This document shows, piece by piece, positions 26,457 through 35,156 of a DNA stretch of 64,000 bases. The notes under the pieces are model-generated. The model was not told the DNA's origin, did no database searches, and saw nothing but the letters and a program-made list of their open reading frames with translations. The first letter of the stretch is position 1; every line of letters begins with the position of its first letter. The stretch is from contig NZ_HE997181.1 of the NCBI RefSeq assembly GCF_000312425.1, positions 275,002 through 339,001 of the forward strand. The letters are read 5' to 3'. Source of the DNA: Reyranella massiliensis 521 (GTDB lineage Bacteria; Pseudomonadota; Alphaproteobacteria; Reyranellales; Reyranellaceae). The translations under genes and the position numbers were made by a program.

Positions 26457-27876
26457 TGCCGTAGCCGGCAGCGGAAAGACGACGGCAATCGTCCAAACGG
26501 CAATTGAGCGGGCAATACAAGAAAAGCGGCCGGTGAACATTAGCCTGCCGACCAAGGAAGTTATCGAAGAAAAGTATCAGGATGCGCTGAGAATCGCGGA
26601 TGGCCGGATCAACGTGCGCAGGGTCCACGGAGACGTGCCTGGGTGCGAGAATGTAAGCGCCGGCCTCGACACTCTTCTGAAATCAATCGGCACCCATCGG
26701 CCTGCGCTGCTGTTCACGACACATAAGACGTTCAATGACTGCACAAACTGGATTGGCCGCAAAGACTGGACATTCTACGTCGATGAGCTGTTTGACCCGG
26801 TGCAGTGCGTGTCGCTCAAGCTGCCGCGCAACTATGCCGTCATCACCGATATCCTGGAGCTCGTTACTCCCTCCGAGATGTTCAGCGAAGTGCGTGTTGC
26901 CGGAAAGATGAGAAAGGCACTGGAGCAAATGCGCGATGGCCTGGATGACGTAGATCGCGTTGTCGGGGCGGTCACGAGCTGCCTGGCACTACCAGACAGA
27001 TGGAAGGTCTATGTCGAGTGCGAGAACTACAGGACCGTTCTCAGCGGCGTTGGAAGAACGAGCCTGGTCGATGAACGGGAAAAGGCAGCCGAGCTGAGGT
27101 TCTTGCTAGTGCAGCAGCCATGGTTCGAGAGGGAGGGGCTGGATGTCACAATGGCCAGTGCATGCTTCACCGATCGCCTGCTCTATAAACTATGGATCAA
27201 GGACGGCAACGAGTTCGTACTCGATGATGCAGTGATGTCAACTCTCCAAATGCACTCGCACAACGGGACTGGCATCGAGCTCCACTGTATGAACATCAGG
27301 CATTGGAGCACCTGGGTAAAGAATGGCGGACGATCCAGCAACGCATCGGATACGCCACAGCGGGAGCTGGAGAGGCTGATCAGGGCGCAGTTTGGTGATG
27401 ACCACTTCATCTTTTGCGCAAACAGCGGCTGGAAGGGCACACTTGGCCGGCACGCAAAGCAGATCAGCGTCGTCCAGCACGGGAAGAACGAGCACAGCCA
27501 CTACAGCAATGTAGCGTTCATGCCGAGTTTGCTGCCCGTCCCCGCGAAGTGGCGGTTCCTGAACTGGCTAGGCTTCACGGACGACGATATTCGCGGCGAG
27601 TACTATCATAGCAATGTCTATCAATCGATGTTTCGCAGTGCCGCGCGTCAGATAGACCGTCAGGAACGGGTGCGCGCCATATTGCCGGATAGGGCGGCCT
27701 GCGAGTATGTGCAGTCCAAGGCGCCCGGATCCGAAATTATCGAACATGAAGTGCTTGCGCCACGCAGAGGGCGCGGACGACCACGCAAGTTTGCCGATGC
27801 TGCCGAGGTCAAAGCCGCTAACGCCGCGAGAATGAGAAGAAAACGTGCTCAATCCGAGGGCTCAGCAGGTGTTTAA
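26437..27876 (+). CDS. P-loop ATPase / helicase-like protein of a mobile element
   Basis: The 479-residue product has the Walker A AVAGSGKTT near residue 10 and a Walker B-like FYVDEL near residue 118, with a TTHKTF segment between them, as in superfamily 1/2 DEAD-like ATPases. No clear RecA-like second domain motifs were seen in the middle. The C-terminus carries RRGRGRPRKFADAAEV, an AT-hook-like GRP motif, and a basic end. AAGGAGG precedes the ATG. It is probably a replication- or DNA-handling ATPase of the integrated element; the exact family is unknown. Confidence 0.6.
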   Translation: MTIGMIDAVAGSGKTTAIVQTAIERAIQEKRPVNISLPTKEVIEEKYQDALRIADGRINVRRVHGDVPGCENVSAGLDTLLKSIGTHRPALLFTTHKTFNDCTNWIGRKDWTFYVDELFDPVQCVSLKLPRNYAVITDILELVTPSEMFSEVRVAGKMRKALEQMRDGLDDVDRVVGAVTSCLALPDRWKVYVECENYRTVLSGVGRTSLVDEREKAAELRFLLVQQPWFEREGLDVTMASACFTDRLLYKLWIKDGNEFVLDDAVMSTLQMHSHNGTGIELHCMNIRHWSTWVKNGGRSSNASDTPQRELERLIRAQFGDDHFIFCANSGWKGTLGRHAKQISVVQHGKNEHSHYSNVAFMPSLLPVPAKWRFLNWLGFTDDDIRGEYYHSNVYQSMFRSAARQIDRQERVRAILPDRAACEYVQSKAPGSEIIEHEVLAPRRGRGRPRKFADAAEVKAANAARMRRKRAQSEGSAGV

Positions 27877-27973
27877 GCATTCAATCGAGGGCGCCTAGTG
27901 TGGGGTTGGACGAACAACCTCAGTTAAGCAGGGCGCCAAAATTTGGTGCTGTGGAACCGTGGCAAAAAGTGAA

Positions 27974-28049
27974 GGCGGCGTGTGCGAAGGCCTGGTGCTT
28001 CAAAAACTACCCTCTGAAGAGAAGTTCGAAACCCTCCGCACACACCGCC
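27974..28049. repeat. 76-base inverted repeat between convergent genes
   Basis: The arms GGCGGCGTGTGCG (27974-27986) and CGCACACACCGCC (28037-28049) pair over 13 bases with one mismatch around a 50-base loop containing TTCGAAACCCTC. It lies between the 3' ends of the ATPase gene and the 192-residue gene, so it may stop transcription from both sides or be a structured RNA. A tRNA was considered and not supported. Confidence 0.45.
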
Positions 28050-28070
28050 CTCGGCTATGCTGATCTTGAG

Positions 28071-28649
28071 TTACTCAAGATGGGGGCGCCGCATCTTTCC
28101 CCATAGTAAAGCGCCACTCCAGTAGGCGGCAAAAGTATCGTGGACAATCTGAAGATCGGCTAACTCAAGGTGATACAGCTCCTTAAGGTAAACGCCGGCA
28201 TTGTCGTCGTTGGGCTGGGCAACCCAGATGAAGGCTCCCGTATTCAGTTCGTATGTGCTACCGAACTCTGCGCGAAGCAACAAACGCCAGGGATCGCAGT
28301 CGAAGGAGAAACACACCTCGTCTTGATCCATACCACTTTCATGCATGAAAGTGCTCGATAGGCGAATGCCGGCGCCATCGACATAAGCCTTCAAGATACC
28401 CTGCAATGTCACGAGCGTACCGGAGTCGTGACCATAGAGAGACGAATCTGAGCCCAAAGCGTGCAGCACATTCATCATCTTCGAGTACCAATCCACAGAA
28501 CCGCGCGGACCCACTACCTCACGAGCGGCCTCTTCTAGTTCAACCATTAGACCTTTGAAGAGTGGGTGTAGCTTTTCTTCGATGGCAGAAACGATATCTC
28601 TCTTCGTTTCGAGATAAGTGCCGATCCGATTTACCGTAATTGCAGTCAT
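28071..28649 (-). CDS. Hypothetical protein next to the DpdA-like gene
   Basis: The 192-residue product is soluble and unrecognised. An N-terminal helical segment (YLETKRDIVSAIEEKLHPLF) is followed by a beta-rich C-terminus with many aromatic residues (VCFSFDCDPWRLLLRAEF, GAFIWVAQ). ATG 28649 has GGAG 13 bases upstream. It follows the DpdA-like gene by 93 bases in the same direction and may belong to the same operon, but there is no sequence evidence for a related role. Confidence 0.6.
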   Translation of the reverse strand: MTAITVNRIGTYLETKRDIVSAIEEKLHPLFKGLMVELEEAAREVVGPRGSVDWYSKMMNVLHALGSDSSLYGHDSGTLVTLQGILKAYVDGAGIRLSSTFMHESGMDQDEVCFSFDCDPWRLLLRAEFGSTYELNTGAFIWVAQPNDDNAGVYLKELYHLELADLQIVHDTFAAYWSGALLWGKMRRPHLE

Positions 28650-28742
28650 GACAATAACAACTCCAAAAAAAGCATTGAATTACTCAGAATGGTAGATAGG
28701 CCTCCGGCAGGTTGTTACTCGGCCGGAAGCCGTGCGCCGTTG

Positions 28743-30080
28743 TTAGTAGGCAGTCTCAAATGTTCGTTCGTCCTCATCGCCCGCGTCGTTGGCGATGTCG
28801 TAAACAAGCCCGTGCCGGAGGCGACTGAAGGTCGTTTGATGCGCCTGTAGGGTTTGCATGCTGCCCGAACCGATGACCTTCTCGATGGCTTCGACGGCTG
28901 CCCCGACAGAAGTCGCTATCGTGTGTTGGCGCGTGATCGCTTCTGCGTCAAAAACACGGTTCGCCATGGCTACGCCCCAGCATAGTGCCGCCAAATTGTG
29001 ATGAGCTAAGTAGTGGTAACTTTGAACATCCCGGTAACCGCTATGTGTGGGCGGCATGGAGACACAAAAGTCGCCCATCACCATTCTGTCCCCTAATGGA
29101 CTAGGCCACGGCCATCGCACGGGGGAGTTGACATACTGGACACCATTCGGTGCAGCCCGCGATGGCATCGTAATGAGGTTGTTCTTATCGAATCCTGGCA
29201 GAAAGTAGACTTGATTGAATGCCAGAAGTCGGAATGGACTGGACGTATCGAAGCTGATCCGAAGGTTCGGATTGATATGCTTGTTGATTGTCCGTTGGAG
29301 TGCGGTCAGTAGCACTGCAGTATCAAGTTCAGCTGTACCCAGCACGTGGATCCAGCTTTTGGATTGAAGCTGGCCCTCGTCAGCCATCTGCAGGATGCGC
29401 TTGCAGAAATGGTACATGCTATGGCGGAGCTTGCCAGCAAATGCCCAGCCCTCGAACTCATACTGCTTAACGGCATCGTACCACTGGTCGCTTTCAGCTG
29501 GATCATTACCCTGCAAAACATTCAGCAGCTTTACCTTTCCGGGTGATCGGTTGCGCCGAAAGAATGCTAAGTGACCGAGTGTCGTGCTGAGGCAATCTTG
29601 GAACGAGCTGAATGCGTAGTTGGGGTTCGAAAGCGGCCCCGTTGGGACGTCCAGCGTCATTGCATAGTCAGCGTGCCGCTCCATCCAACGCAGGATTGCC
29701 AAACGATCGCCATCGCCACCAATTCGAAGTCGGCCACTAGCGATTTGGTAGCCGCCAGAATCGCAGATAAGGAGTGTGTTCTTTCGATCGCGTGTCGTGA
29801 TGATGCAGGGGGCCTTTTGATTAAGGGCTTGCCCAGCTGAACTCATCACATGGCTGACTCGGAACAGCCTGTTGTTGGGATCGAGAAAGTTCAAATCAGC
29901 GACGTGCAGTCCGGCCGGCAGCTTCCTTGTAAAGTTCGTTTGCGAGTGCACGTCCCGCGAATATCCTGGCGTTACAGACGGAACATAGATTGCTTGATCC
30001 TTGGGCGTTGGATCGATGGCGATGTGGTTGGGGACGATTGGGTAATGCCCGCTGGCGGGGCAGTGCATTAGCGTATCCAT
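28743..30080 (-). CDS. DpdA-like DNA/tRNA-guanine transglycosylase homologue
   Basis: The 445-residue product has the order of motifs of the TGT superfamily: LICDSGGYQIASG near residue 107 (the DSGG[FY]Q catalytic-Asp loop), a segment KLLNVLQGNDPAESDQWYDAV where TGTs have the GxxQGG loop, EFEGWAFAGKLRH (like F-x-G-x-A-I-G-G-L), SWIHVLGTAELDTAVLL, and ISFDTSSPFR near residue 280, at the place of the nucleophile Asp. The four-Cys zinc site of bacterial Tgt is absent, as in DpdA proteins that place 7-deazaguanines in DNA. On this island it most likely modifies element or phage DNA to resist restriction. No preQ0 synthesis genes are nearby, so precursor would come from the host. Confidence 0.7.
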   Translation of the reverse strand: MDTLMHCPASGHYPIVPNHIAIDPTPKDQAIYVPSVTPGYSRDVHSQTNFTRKLPAGLHVADLNFLDPNNRLFRVSHVMSSAGQALNQKAPCIITTRDRKNTLLICDSGGYQIASGRLRIGGDGDRLAILRWMERHADYAMTLDVPTGPLSNPNYAFSSFQDCLSTTLGHLAFFRRNRSPGKVKLLNVLQGNDPAESDQWYDAVKQYEFEGWAFAGKLRHSMYHFCKRILQMADEGQLQSKSWIHVLGTAELDTAVLLTALQRTINKHINPNLRISFDTSSPFRLLAFNQVYFLPGFDKNNLITMPSRAAPNGVQYVNSPVRWPWPSPLGDRMVMGDFCVSMPPTHSGYRDVQSYHYLAHHNLAALCWGVAMANRVFDAEAITRQHTIATSVGAAVEAIEKVIGSGSMQTLQAHQTTFSRLRHGLVYDIANDAGDEDERTFETAY

Positions 30081-30119
30081 GATAGATGTGTCCTCAGAGA
30101 AGAGCGGGAGAAGAAAGAG

Positions 30120-30141
30120 AAGGGGGCACTAAGGCCCCCTT
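30120..30141 (-). terminator. Rho-independent terminator
   Basis: AAGGGGGC and GCCCCCTT pair perfectly over 8 bases around a 6-base loop. On the minus strand the stem is followed by a pyrimidine-rich run, CTCTTTCTTCTCC. It lies 10 bases beyond the stop of the clamp-like gene and would end that transcript before the DpdA-like gene. Confidence 0.75.
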
Positions 30142-30150
30142 CCTTGACGC

Positions 30151-31827
30151 TTAGGCGGCTAGCGGGGCTACGGCAGGAGGCGTCATGGCGACTAGGCGCT
30201 TCGTCTCCAGATCGCCATTACGGTTAACGGTGGGCTGGTAGATCTTGTACGTGCCGAGGTGGTCGGACCATGACACGCGAAGCATTCCCCCGACATCTCC
30301 GGATAATTTGAACGCGGTTGCTTTCTGATCTTTGAGCTTGCGCATAAGTGTGAGAGCGTCGCGAGGTCGGAACTTCAGTGCAACGGGAGATGCGACTGTA
30401 CCTGTTGTCGGAAGAGCGAGATCAGTGTCAGCTTCCATAGAGTATCGGAGCGCATCCTGAGTGAATGTCAGCGTGATCTCCTTTCTCGAATGCCGCTTGG
30501 ATACGCGCGTTGTTTTCGTAGACTTGGGAGCACTCCTCTCCATTTTTTCCCACACCACCAGACGTTCGTTGAGTAGCTTTGCAATGTCCGCGGCCTTGAC
30601 GTCGATCGAGAAGCTGGCGACGAAGCCGTCGGTTGTGAGCGGCTTATGGGTGTGATTGGCTATCGGTTGCCAAGTATAGGTATTGGCGTCACCTACTTCT
30701 GGCGTCGTCGTCCATGTGAGCGAACCGCGCGTTGCATCAACGTTGGCGCTGAGAGTTACTAGCGCACGGGTGCTTCGACCCCGAAGCACTTCCGCGAGCA
30801 CCTTATGATCGTGTCGTTGCATGACCATGCACTGCGTTGGAGCGTCGAGCTTGATCTGAGCAGACGTAGGCTGCGCTTCGAGTACGACGCTGGCGTCAGC
30901 ATGACGAGCCGATGCCCCGAGGATGACGGTGTTGCCCACCGCGGCAAGCGTGAGGACACGCTCTTCCTTGAGCGGCTTTCCAGCGGAAATGCCGTCTTCC
31001 TTGTGTCGAGTAGCCCGTCCTTCGGTGACGAGGTCAGCAAGTTCGAGCACTTGCGCAACAAAGGCCGTAGTTTCCGGCACCTTAGGCCCAAGATCTTCTT
31101 CGAACAGCCATAGCACGTGGTCCGCTCCCTCGGTGGGCAGTGGTACAGTGCTGACAACTTCGACTTTGCCATTATTGCTTCGGCCCAAGGACACGACCAG
31201 TTTGTCGGCTCCGTCAATCGCGGTTGAATAGGTGCTTACGGATGGACTACTCGTCGCAGAGGCCTTGATCTGAGTAAGTACCTTCTTGGCAAGCTCCTGA
31301 TTGTCATTGGCCGCAGGCTTGGGTTGCTTACCGCGCTTCAGGGACAATACTTCCTCAAATCCGCCGGCCGCGTTGATCGCGTCGGTGATCTCGGACACCG
31401 CGTGAATCTGTCGATCCTTGAATTTCCAATCGGCCCATTCGATTACAGTTGAGTATCGCGAAACGAGCGACGCTTGTGATACTTGCTGAAAGTTAAAGAC
31501 GAACTTGATCCACTTCGTGAAGCGAGCAGCGGTTTCCTTCATGTCGACACGGACCAAGCGCTCCTTGCTCTTTGCCTTGCGAAATTCTTCGTTGCGCTGA
31601 TCAATCGCTAGATTCCGCTTGGCAATCTCGGCGTCGGCCCACGCTTTCGCCTTCGGCGTTGCATTCGGGCCCTGCGCGGCGCGCCAGGCCAGCAAGGCAT
31701 GGGCGACGGCCTCGGCGGCTTGGCCCTTTGAAGTGTTGTGGCAGCTGATGGCTGCATCGATGTCACGCTGGATCGCGTCAGCGGTGACAGTCTGAGTAGC
31801 GCGGCTGTTTGAGTTTGGCTTAGTCAT
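30151..31827 (-). CDS. Large hypothetical protein with sliding-clamp-like C-terminus
   Basis: The 558-residue product starts at MTKPNSNSRAT, chosen for GGAG at 9 bases; the frame is open 36 codons further. The N-terminal part is helical and charged. The last 100 residues, KEITLTFTQDALRYSMEADTD to ALKFRPRDALTLMRKLKDQ and LGTYKIYQPTV, follow the layout of the third domain of DnaN (strand, variable acidic loop, fxxxyLxdaLxxL, final Y-x-I-x-P). I infer a phage or plasmid sliding clamp-like protein; two similar repeats may precede it. Confidence in the fold is modest. It has its own terminator and is divergent from the 314-residue gene. Confidence 0.6.
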   Translation of the reverse strand: MTKPNSNSRATQTVTADAIQRDIDAAISCHNTSKGQAAEAVAHALLAWRAAQGPNATPKAKAWADAEIAKRNLAIDQRNEEFRKAKSKERLVRVDMKETAARFTKWIKFVFNFQQVSQASLVSRYSTVIEWADWKFKDRQIHAVSEITDAINAAGGFEEVLSLKRGKQPKPAANDNQELAKKVLTQIKASATSSPSVSTYSTAIDGADKLVVSLGRSNNGKVEVVSTVPLPTEGADHVLWLFEEDLGPKVPETTAFVAQVLELADLVTEGRATRHKEDGISAGKPLKEERVLTLAAVGNTVILGASARHADASVVLEAQPTSAQIKLDAPTQCMVMQRHDHKVLAEVLRGRSTRALVTLSANVDATRGSLTWTTTPEVGDANTYTWQPIANHTHKPLTTDGFVASFSIDVKAADIAKLLNERLVVWEKMERSAPKSTKTTRVSKRHSRKEITLTFTQDALRYSMEADTDLALPTTGTVASPVALKFRPRDALTLMRKLKDQKATAFKLSGDVGGMLRVSWSDHLGTYKIYQPTVNRNGDLETKRLVAMTPPAVAPLAA

Positions 31828-31972
31828 AGTCAACGTCTCCATTGCAAGTGACGGCACGGAATTGTGCCGACGGTGCGGGATTGGCCCGTTCACCCAGTCG
31901 CAAGGATACGGGGTGCTATCTGAATTGATGCCCACTGTGTTTGTAGTGAGGTATTTGGGTTAACATCCGAAC

Positions 31973-32917
31973 ATGACTAAGCTTGGATCCCGAGCGGCGC
32001 TTCTATTGAGTCAGCGTCGGCATGAACGCGCGATTGGCGCTGACTGGCGATATTCTCAGTTCTTCAATTTTCTGCAGGTCAGCCCTAGTTATCGGCTGGC
32101 CCGCCTCCTCAGGATGGGAGTGTTGAAGCGGAAATCTGTCGATCTACCGAGAGATTTCGATCTCGTGGAGCAAACGTACTCGGCGTTTGGAGATGTATCG
32201 CGGACGTACTTTTGGGAGTGGTGGATCGCCACCGCCCAGTTTCAGTTTGGGGTCAACGTGAAGTCCGAACCCAAGGTTCTCTTACGCATGGGGCGTCGAG
32301 ATACGGTGGACGATGATCACTTACAAGCAGTTCAAGCGGCAGCAGCTGACTGGCTTGAAGTAGATCGGCCGGCGCAAGGCAAAGCGGCCTTTGTTATCGC
32401 GGCGTTGCCGATCGTGAATGATAAGGCAACGATGCAAAGGATGGTCCGGATGCTGTTGAAAGCGGCCTCGGAGGCATTTGAACAACCGACTGCCGTTGCG
32501 CCTTTTCGGCTCATTCGCAATAAGCTTCGTAAACAAACAGTCGACAACGCGCGGAAGATTGTGCGGGCCCGCGCCGCTTTACCGAGTGCTCGCCTCTTCG
32601 TTATCGGCAATAGAGCGAAAGTCTCGCGCGCTCATTTGGCGACTGAAGGCGTTCCGCGCTCGGCCGACCGCCACATGCGAAGACTGAATGAAATAATGAC
32701 GAGTCGACAACTCCATCGTGCCTATCTTCTCGCTGAGAATGCGGCGCGAGGGAAGTTTCCATCCCTCGATCCCTTGGCCCCAGACATTCGGCGCCCGAAG
32801 TTCGACTTCAAGGTCTTGAATAGCGAGTACAAGAGCTATCTGAGATGGCTGGAGCAGCAGAAGGCCGAAACGGGCAAATTACTGCAACGTCTTCGTACGT
32901 CTGCGGCCAGGGCCTGA
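31973..32917 (+). CDS. Hypothetical protein, divergent from the clamp-like gene
   Basis: The 314-residue product is basic, helical and soluble, with no motif I recognise. The N-terminus includes FFNFLQVSPSYRLARLLRMG, and there are several Arg/Lys-rich segments (RNKLRKQTVDNARKIVRAR). Distance to the divergent 558-residue gene start is about 145 bases, so a shared control region is likely. It may be an element-specific replication or transcription factor, but this is only suggested by context. Confidence 0.6.
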   Translation: MTKLGSRAALLLSQRRHERAIGADWRYSQFFNFLQVSPSYRLARLLRMGVLKRKSVDLPRDFDLVEQTYSAFGDVSRTYFWEWWIATAQFQFGVNVKSEPKVLLRMGRRDTVDDDHLQAVQAAAADWLEVDRPAQGKAAFVIAALPIVNDKATMQRMVRMLLKAASEAFEQPTAVAPFRLIRNKLRKQTVDNARKIVRARAALPSARLFVIGNRAKVSRAHLATEGVPRSADRHMRRLNEIMTSRQLHRAYLLAENAARGKFPSLDPLAPDIRRPKFDFKVLNSEYKSYLRWLEQQKAETGKLLQRLRTSAARA

Positions 32918-33145
32918 TATTCGTTTCATAGCGGGACACCGAGAATCACGACACCGCGCCTGTCGACGACCGGGTTCGACATTAGAGAAGCTAGCAATTT
33001 CGAAGTCGGACGCGGCCGATTTAGTGGGTGAGCCGTTCATTGGGGCCAGTATTTCGATCATTTGCCGTAGCTGCGGAGATTGACCTTTCTGATTTCGGTA
33101 GGCTTCAGTGCAGATTGTCGATCTGAGCTGAGGTGAAGGGGATAG

Positions 33146-33475
33146 ATGTTGAAGAAGTACAATACTGATTGGACAGGAATCAGGCTTACGGATCCGAAAG
33201 CAACAGTTATCGAGTGGGGGCCAGCTACGCCGGGGGCGCGGTGTATCTACGTTCCGAAAGCGACAATACGGCGGGCAGTTGTCGAGGGAGGGGTGTTCCA
33301 GCTGGACGACATTGAAAATCCAATACGCATACTGCGGGGTAAGCAGCGCGCGGTCGTCCGCTGCCTATGGTATGGGCGAAAGCCATTGGTCACATGGATG
33401 CATCTAACGCTCCTCAGCAAGTACGAAGAGCGGAAAAACTATCGGGGCAAGGTGGTGACCAATATCGCTAGGTGA
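33146..33475 (+). CDS. Small hypothetical protein
   Basis: The 109-residue product is basic and beta-rich (VIEWGPATPGARCIYVPKATIRRAVVEGG). ATG 33146 follows AGGTGAAGGGGATAG, a good ribosome site. It has no membrane segment and no known motif. It is separated by 228 bases from the gene before it and is convergent with the membrane-protein cluster that follows. Confidence 0.55.
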   Translation: MLKKYNTDWTGIRLTDPKATVIEWGPATPGARCIYVPKATIRRAVVEGGVFQLDDIENPIRILRGKQRAVVRCLWYGRKPLVTWMHLTLLSKYEERKNYRGKVVTNIAR

Positions 33476-33538
33476 ACTAGGTGCCAGAGGACGCGGTGAA
33501 AGACTGATTGGGCGCTGAGGGACGCAACGGAGAGACGA

Positions 33539-34006
33539 CTAACGCCTAATGTAGTCGTGACACCGTAAGACGCCGTCCATCACGACGCAGCGTGTCTCGA
33601 CGGTTGGCAGGGAATGACCAGGAGCGGCCGGGGGCGTTGACGTTCCCGGCTCTGTCCGTTGACCCTGAAACAGCCTGACGCAGACGTTTAGATCCTTACA
33701 ACGGTGGTAGTCGTCCCAGTCCTGCTTGGTCATGGTGTCGAAAGCGCCAAGATGTGCTTCCAGCTTGGCTGCTTCCGCCTTGGTGCGTCTGGCCGCGATA
33801 CCCTTGTCGGGCGGCTGATCCAAGGGCCAACTGCCATCGAAGCTGATCAGCTGCAGCCATGCCAGGAAAAACATGTACATACCGAGGCTGAAGAAGGCAT
33901 TGCGCCCCCAGCGCCATGCACCCGGCAGTCCGAGGACCAATCCCGTGCAACCGCCAAGAACGGTAATCCCCCCACCGGCAACCACGAGCTCCGAGACCGT
34001 GTACAT
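33539..34006 (-). CDS. Membrane protein of unknown function
   Basis: The 155-residue product has two N-terminal membrane helices (ELVVAGGGITVLGGCTGLVLGLPGAW and NAFFSLGMYMFFLAWLQLI), then a soluble Cys-containing domain (DDYHRCKDLNVCVRLF, VETRCVVMDGVLRCHDYI) with four cysteines that could pair in disulfides if it is periplasmic. The start lies six bases beyond the stop of the short membrane peptide upstream, so it is the last gene of a minus-strand operon of envelope proteins. Confidence 0.6.
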   Translation of the reverse strand: MYTVSELVVAGGGITVLGGCTGLVLGLPGAWRWGRNAFFSLGMYMFFLAWLQLISFDGSWPLDQPPDKGIAARRTKAEAAKLEAHLGAFDTMTKQDWDDYHRCKDLNVCVRLFQGQRTEPGTSTPPAAPGHSLPTVETRCVVMDGVLRCHDYIRR

Positions 34007-34012
34007 GGTGGT

Positions 34013-34150
34013 CTAGAAGCCCAGACCGAGCAGCTTGAGAATGCCGCTGCCCGCAAACAAGACGGTCCAGAAGAGGAGTGGGTATCGCCAGTCCAACAGC
34101 TCGACGAGCAGGACTGGAATTCCAAGCAGCAGGACCGCGAAGAGCACCAC
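34013..34150 (-). CDS. Very small membrane protein
   Basis: A short frame of about 45 codons from GTG 34150 reads VVLFAVLLLGIPVLLVELLDW, then LLFWTVLFAGSGILKLLGLGF and a stop: two hydrophobic helices joined by DWRYP. It fills the gap between two genes of the same strand, with the next start 6 bases on, which suggests a real translated peptide. No strong ribosome site precedes the GTG, so the start is uncertain. Confidence 0.45.
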   Translation of the reverse strand: MVLFAVLLLGIPVLLVELLDWRYPLLFWTVLFAGSGILKLLGLGF

Positions 34151-34160
34151 CGATCGTGGC

Positions 34161-34511
34161 TTAGCAGGACTTCAGCTGCATGAAATGAGTCACGCCCGTG
34201 CGGTTGTTGGCGGCCGTGCCCTCCAGCGCGCTTCCTTTACGGGTCAGCGTCCAGCTGATGTTGCCGATCCGTGCACGGAAGACACCATCGGCAATGACGC
34301 CTGTGATCGGTTCGTCCAGTTGTGTCGGCAAGCCATTGTAATTGTAGTGGCCTGTGGCTGCCTGCCCGTCGACACGGTGAATGTCGAGCTTGGAAAGGGA
34401 GCCACCCGGCGCAAGGGCGCACCACGAGCCGATGAAGGGGCTTGGTGTTTGAGCAGAGGCTGAAACTATCAGCCACAGCATGATGGTTGATGTAGAAAGA
34501 GCGAGTTTCAT
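34161..34511 (-). CDS. Small secreted protein
   Basis: The 116-residue product has a clear signal peptide, MKLALSTSTIMLWLIVSASAQ, with cleavage expected after ASA. The mature part is beta-rich (FIGSWCALAPGG, GVFRARIGNISWTLTRKGSALEG) with two Cys, and looks like a small lipocalin-like or DUF periplasmic domain; I cannot name it. It lies in the middle of the minus-strand envelope operon, 14 bases after the preceding gene. Confidence 0.65.
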   Translation of the reverse strand: MKLALSTSTIMLWLIVSASAQTPSPFIGSWCALAPGGSLSKLDIHRVDGQAATGHYNYNGLPTQLDEPITGVIADGVFRARIGNISWTLTRKGSALEGTAANNRTGVTHFMQLKSC

Positions 34512-34525
34512 GTCAGCCGCGCGAT

Positions 34526-35074
34526 CTATTGAGCGGCGGCAGTGCTGACTGGATTGGGAACCTCGGCCCCATCTGCGGGGAGCGGAGTGATCAAGACCTT
34601 GAGTAGCTCAACATTCGCCCCACTGAATTGAAGAACAATTGGTCCTGCCGTCAGCTGCACATCAAAGTTGTGGCTAATGCCAGGACAGTCTTGATCCTCT
34701 CGAACTTCTTTGACGGGTTGGCGAACGTTCTCCTGGATGACATCGAATTGGGCATTGGCCGACAGAGCAACCCGATATCTTGCGGTGGGGCCGTACTCGA
34801 TAGCGAGGACAGCTCCCATGCCAGCATCGTGATCGTTGGGGGATTTGTAGGGGTAAACGACGCTCTTTGCCGGCTTTAGCTTGACCGCGAAGGCTCCAAA
34901 GGACGGGAGAACCTGTCCTGTCTCGAAGGTGGGCATCGGGTCGGCAAGCAAGTCGATCTCCGTGCTCAAGGGCGTAACGGCATAACGCTGACAGGATGGT
35001 GCAGTCTGAGCGTTGATGCCTGGTGAAAAGGCCATCACAACAAGCGAAACACCAATGCCGAGTGTTGATTTCAT
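34526..35074 (-). CDS. Secreted protein of unknown function
   Basis: The product has 182 residues from MKSTLGIGVSLVVMAFSPGINAQ, a signal peptide; the frame is open 13 codons upstream, but that extension would spoil the signal. The mature domain is rich in strands, with two cysteines (APSCQRY, DQDCPG). It is the first gene of a minus-strand group of four envelope proteins and divergent from the XRE regulator gene, which could control it. Confidence 0.6.
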   Translation of the reverse strand: MKSTLGIGVSLVVMAFSPGINAQTAPSCQRYAVTPLSTEIDLLADPMPTFETGQVLPSFGAFAVKLKPAKSVVYPYKSPNDHDAGMGAVLAIEYGPTARYRVALSANAQFDVIQENVRQPVKEVREDQDCPGISHNFDVQLTAGPIVLQFSGANVELLKVLITPLPADGAEVPNPVSTAAAQ

Positions 35075-35156
35075 TGGAAGTAGTGCCCCCTCGAGGATAT
35101 TAATAAGAAACATATATATTCTGTAATAAAGGTGAGCAACCTGTTGCCTTCACTGG

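Noticed and set aside
27980..28044. A possible tRNA (7-bp acceptor-like pairing and TTCGAAA loop)
   Set aside because: The T stem does not pair, there is no D arm or proper anticodon arm, and CCA is lacking; it is kept only as an inverted repeat.
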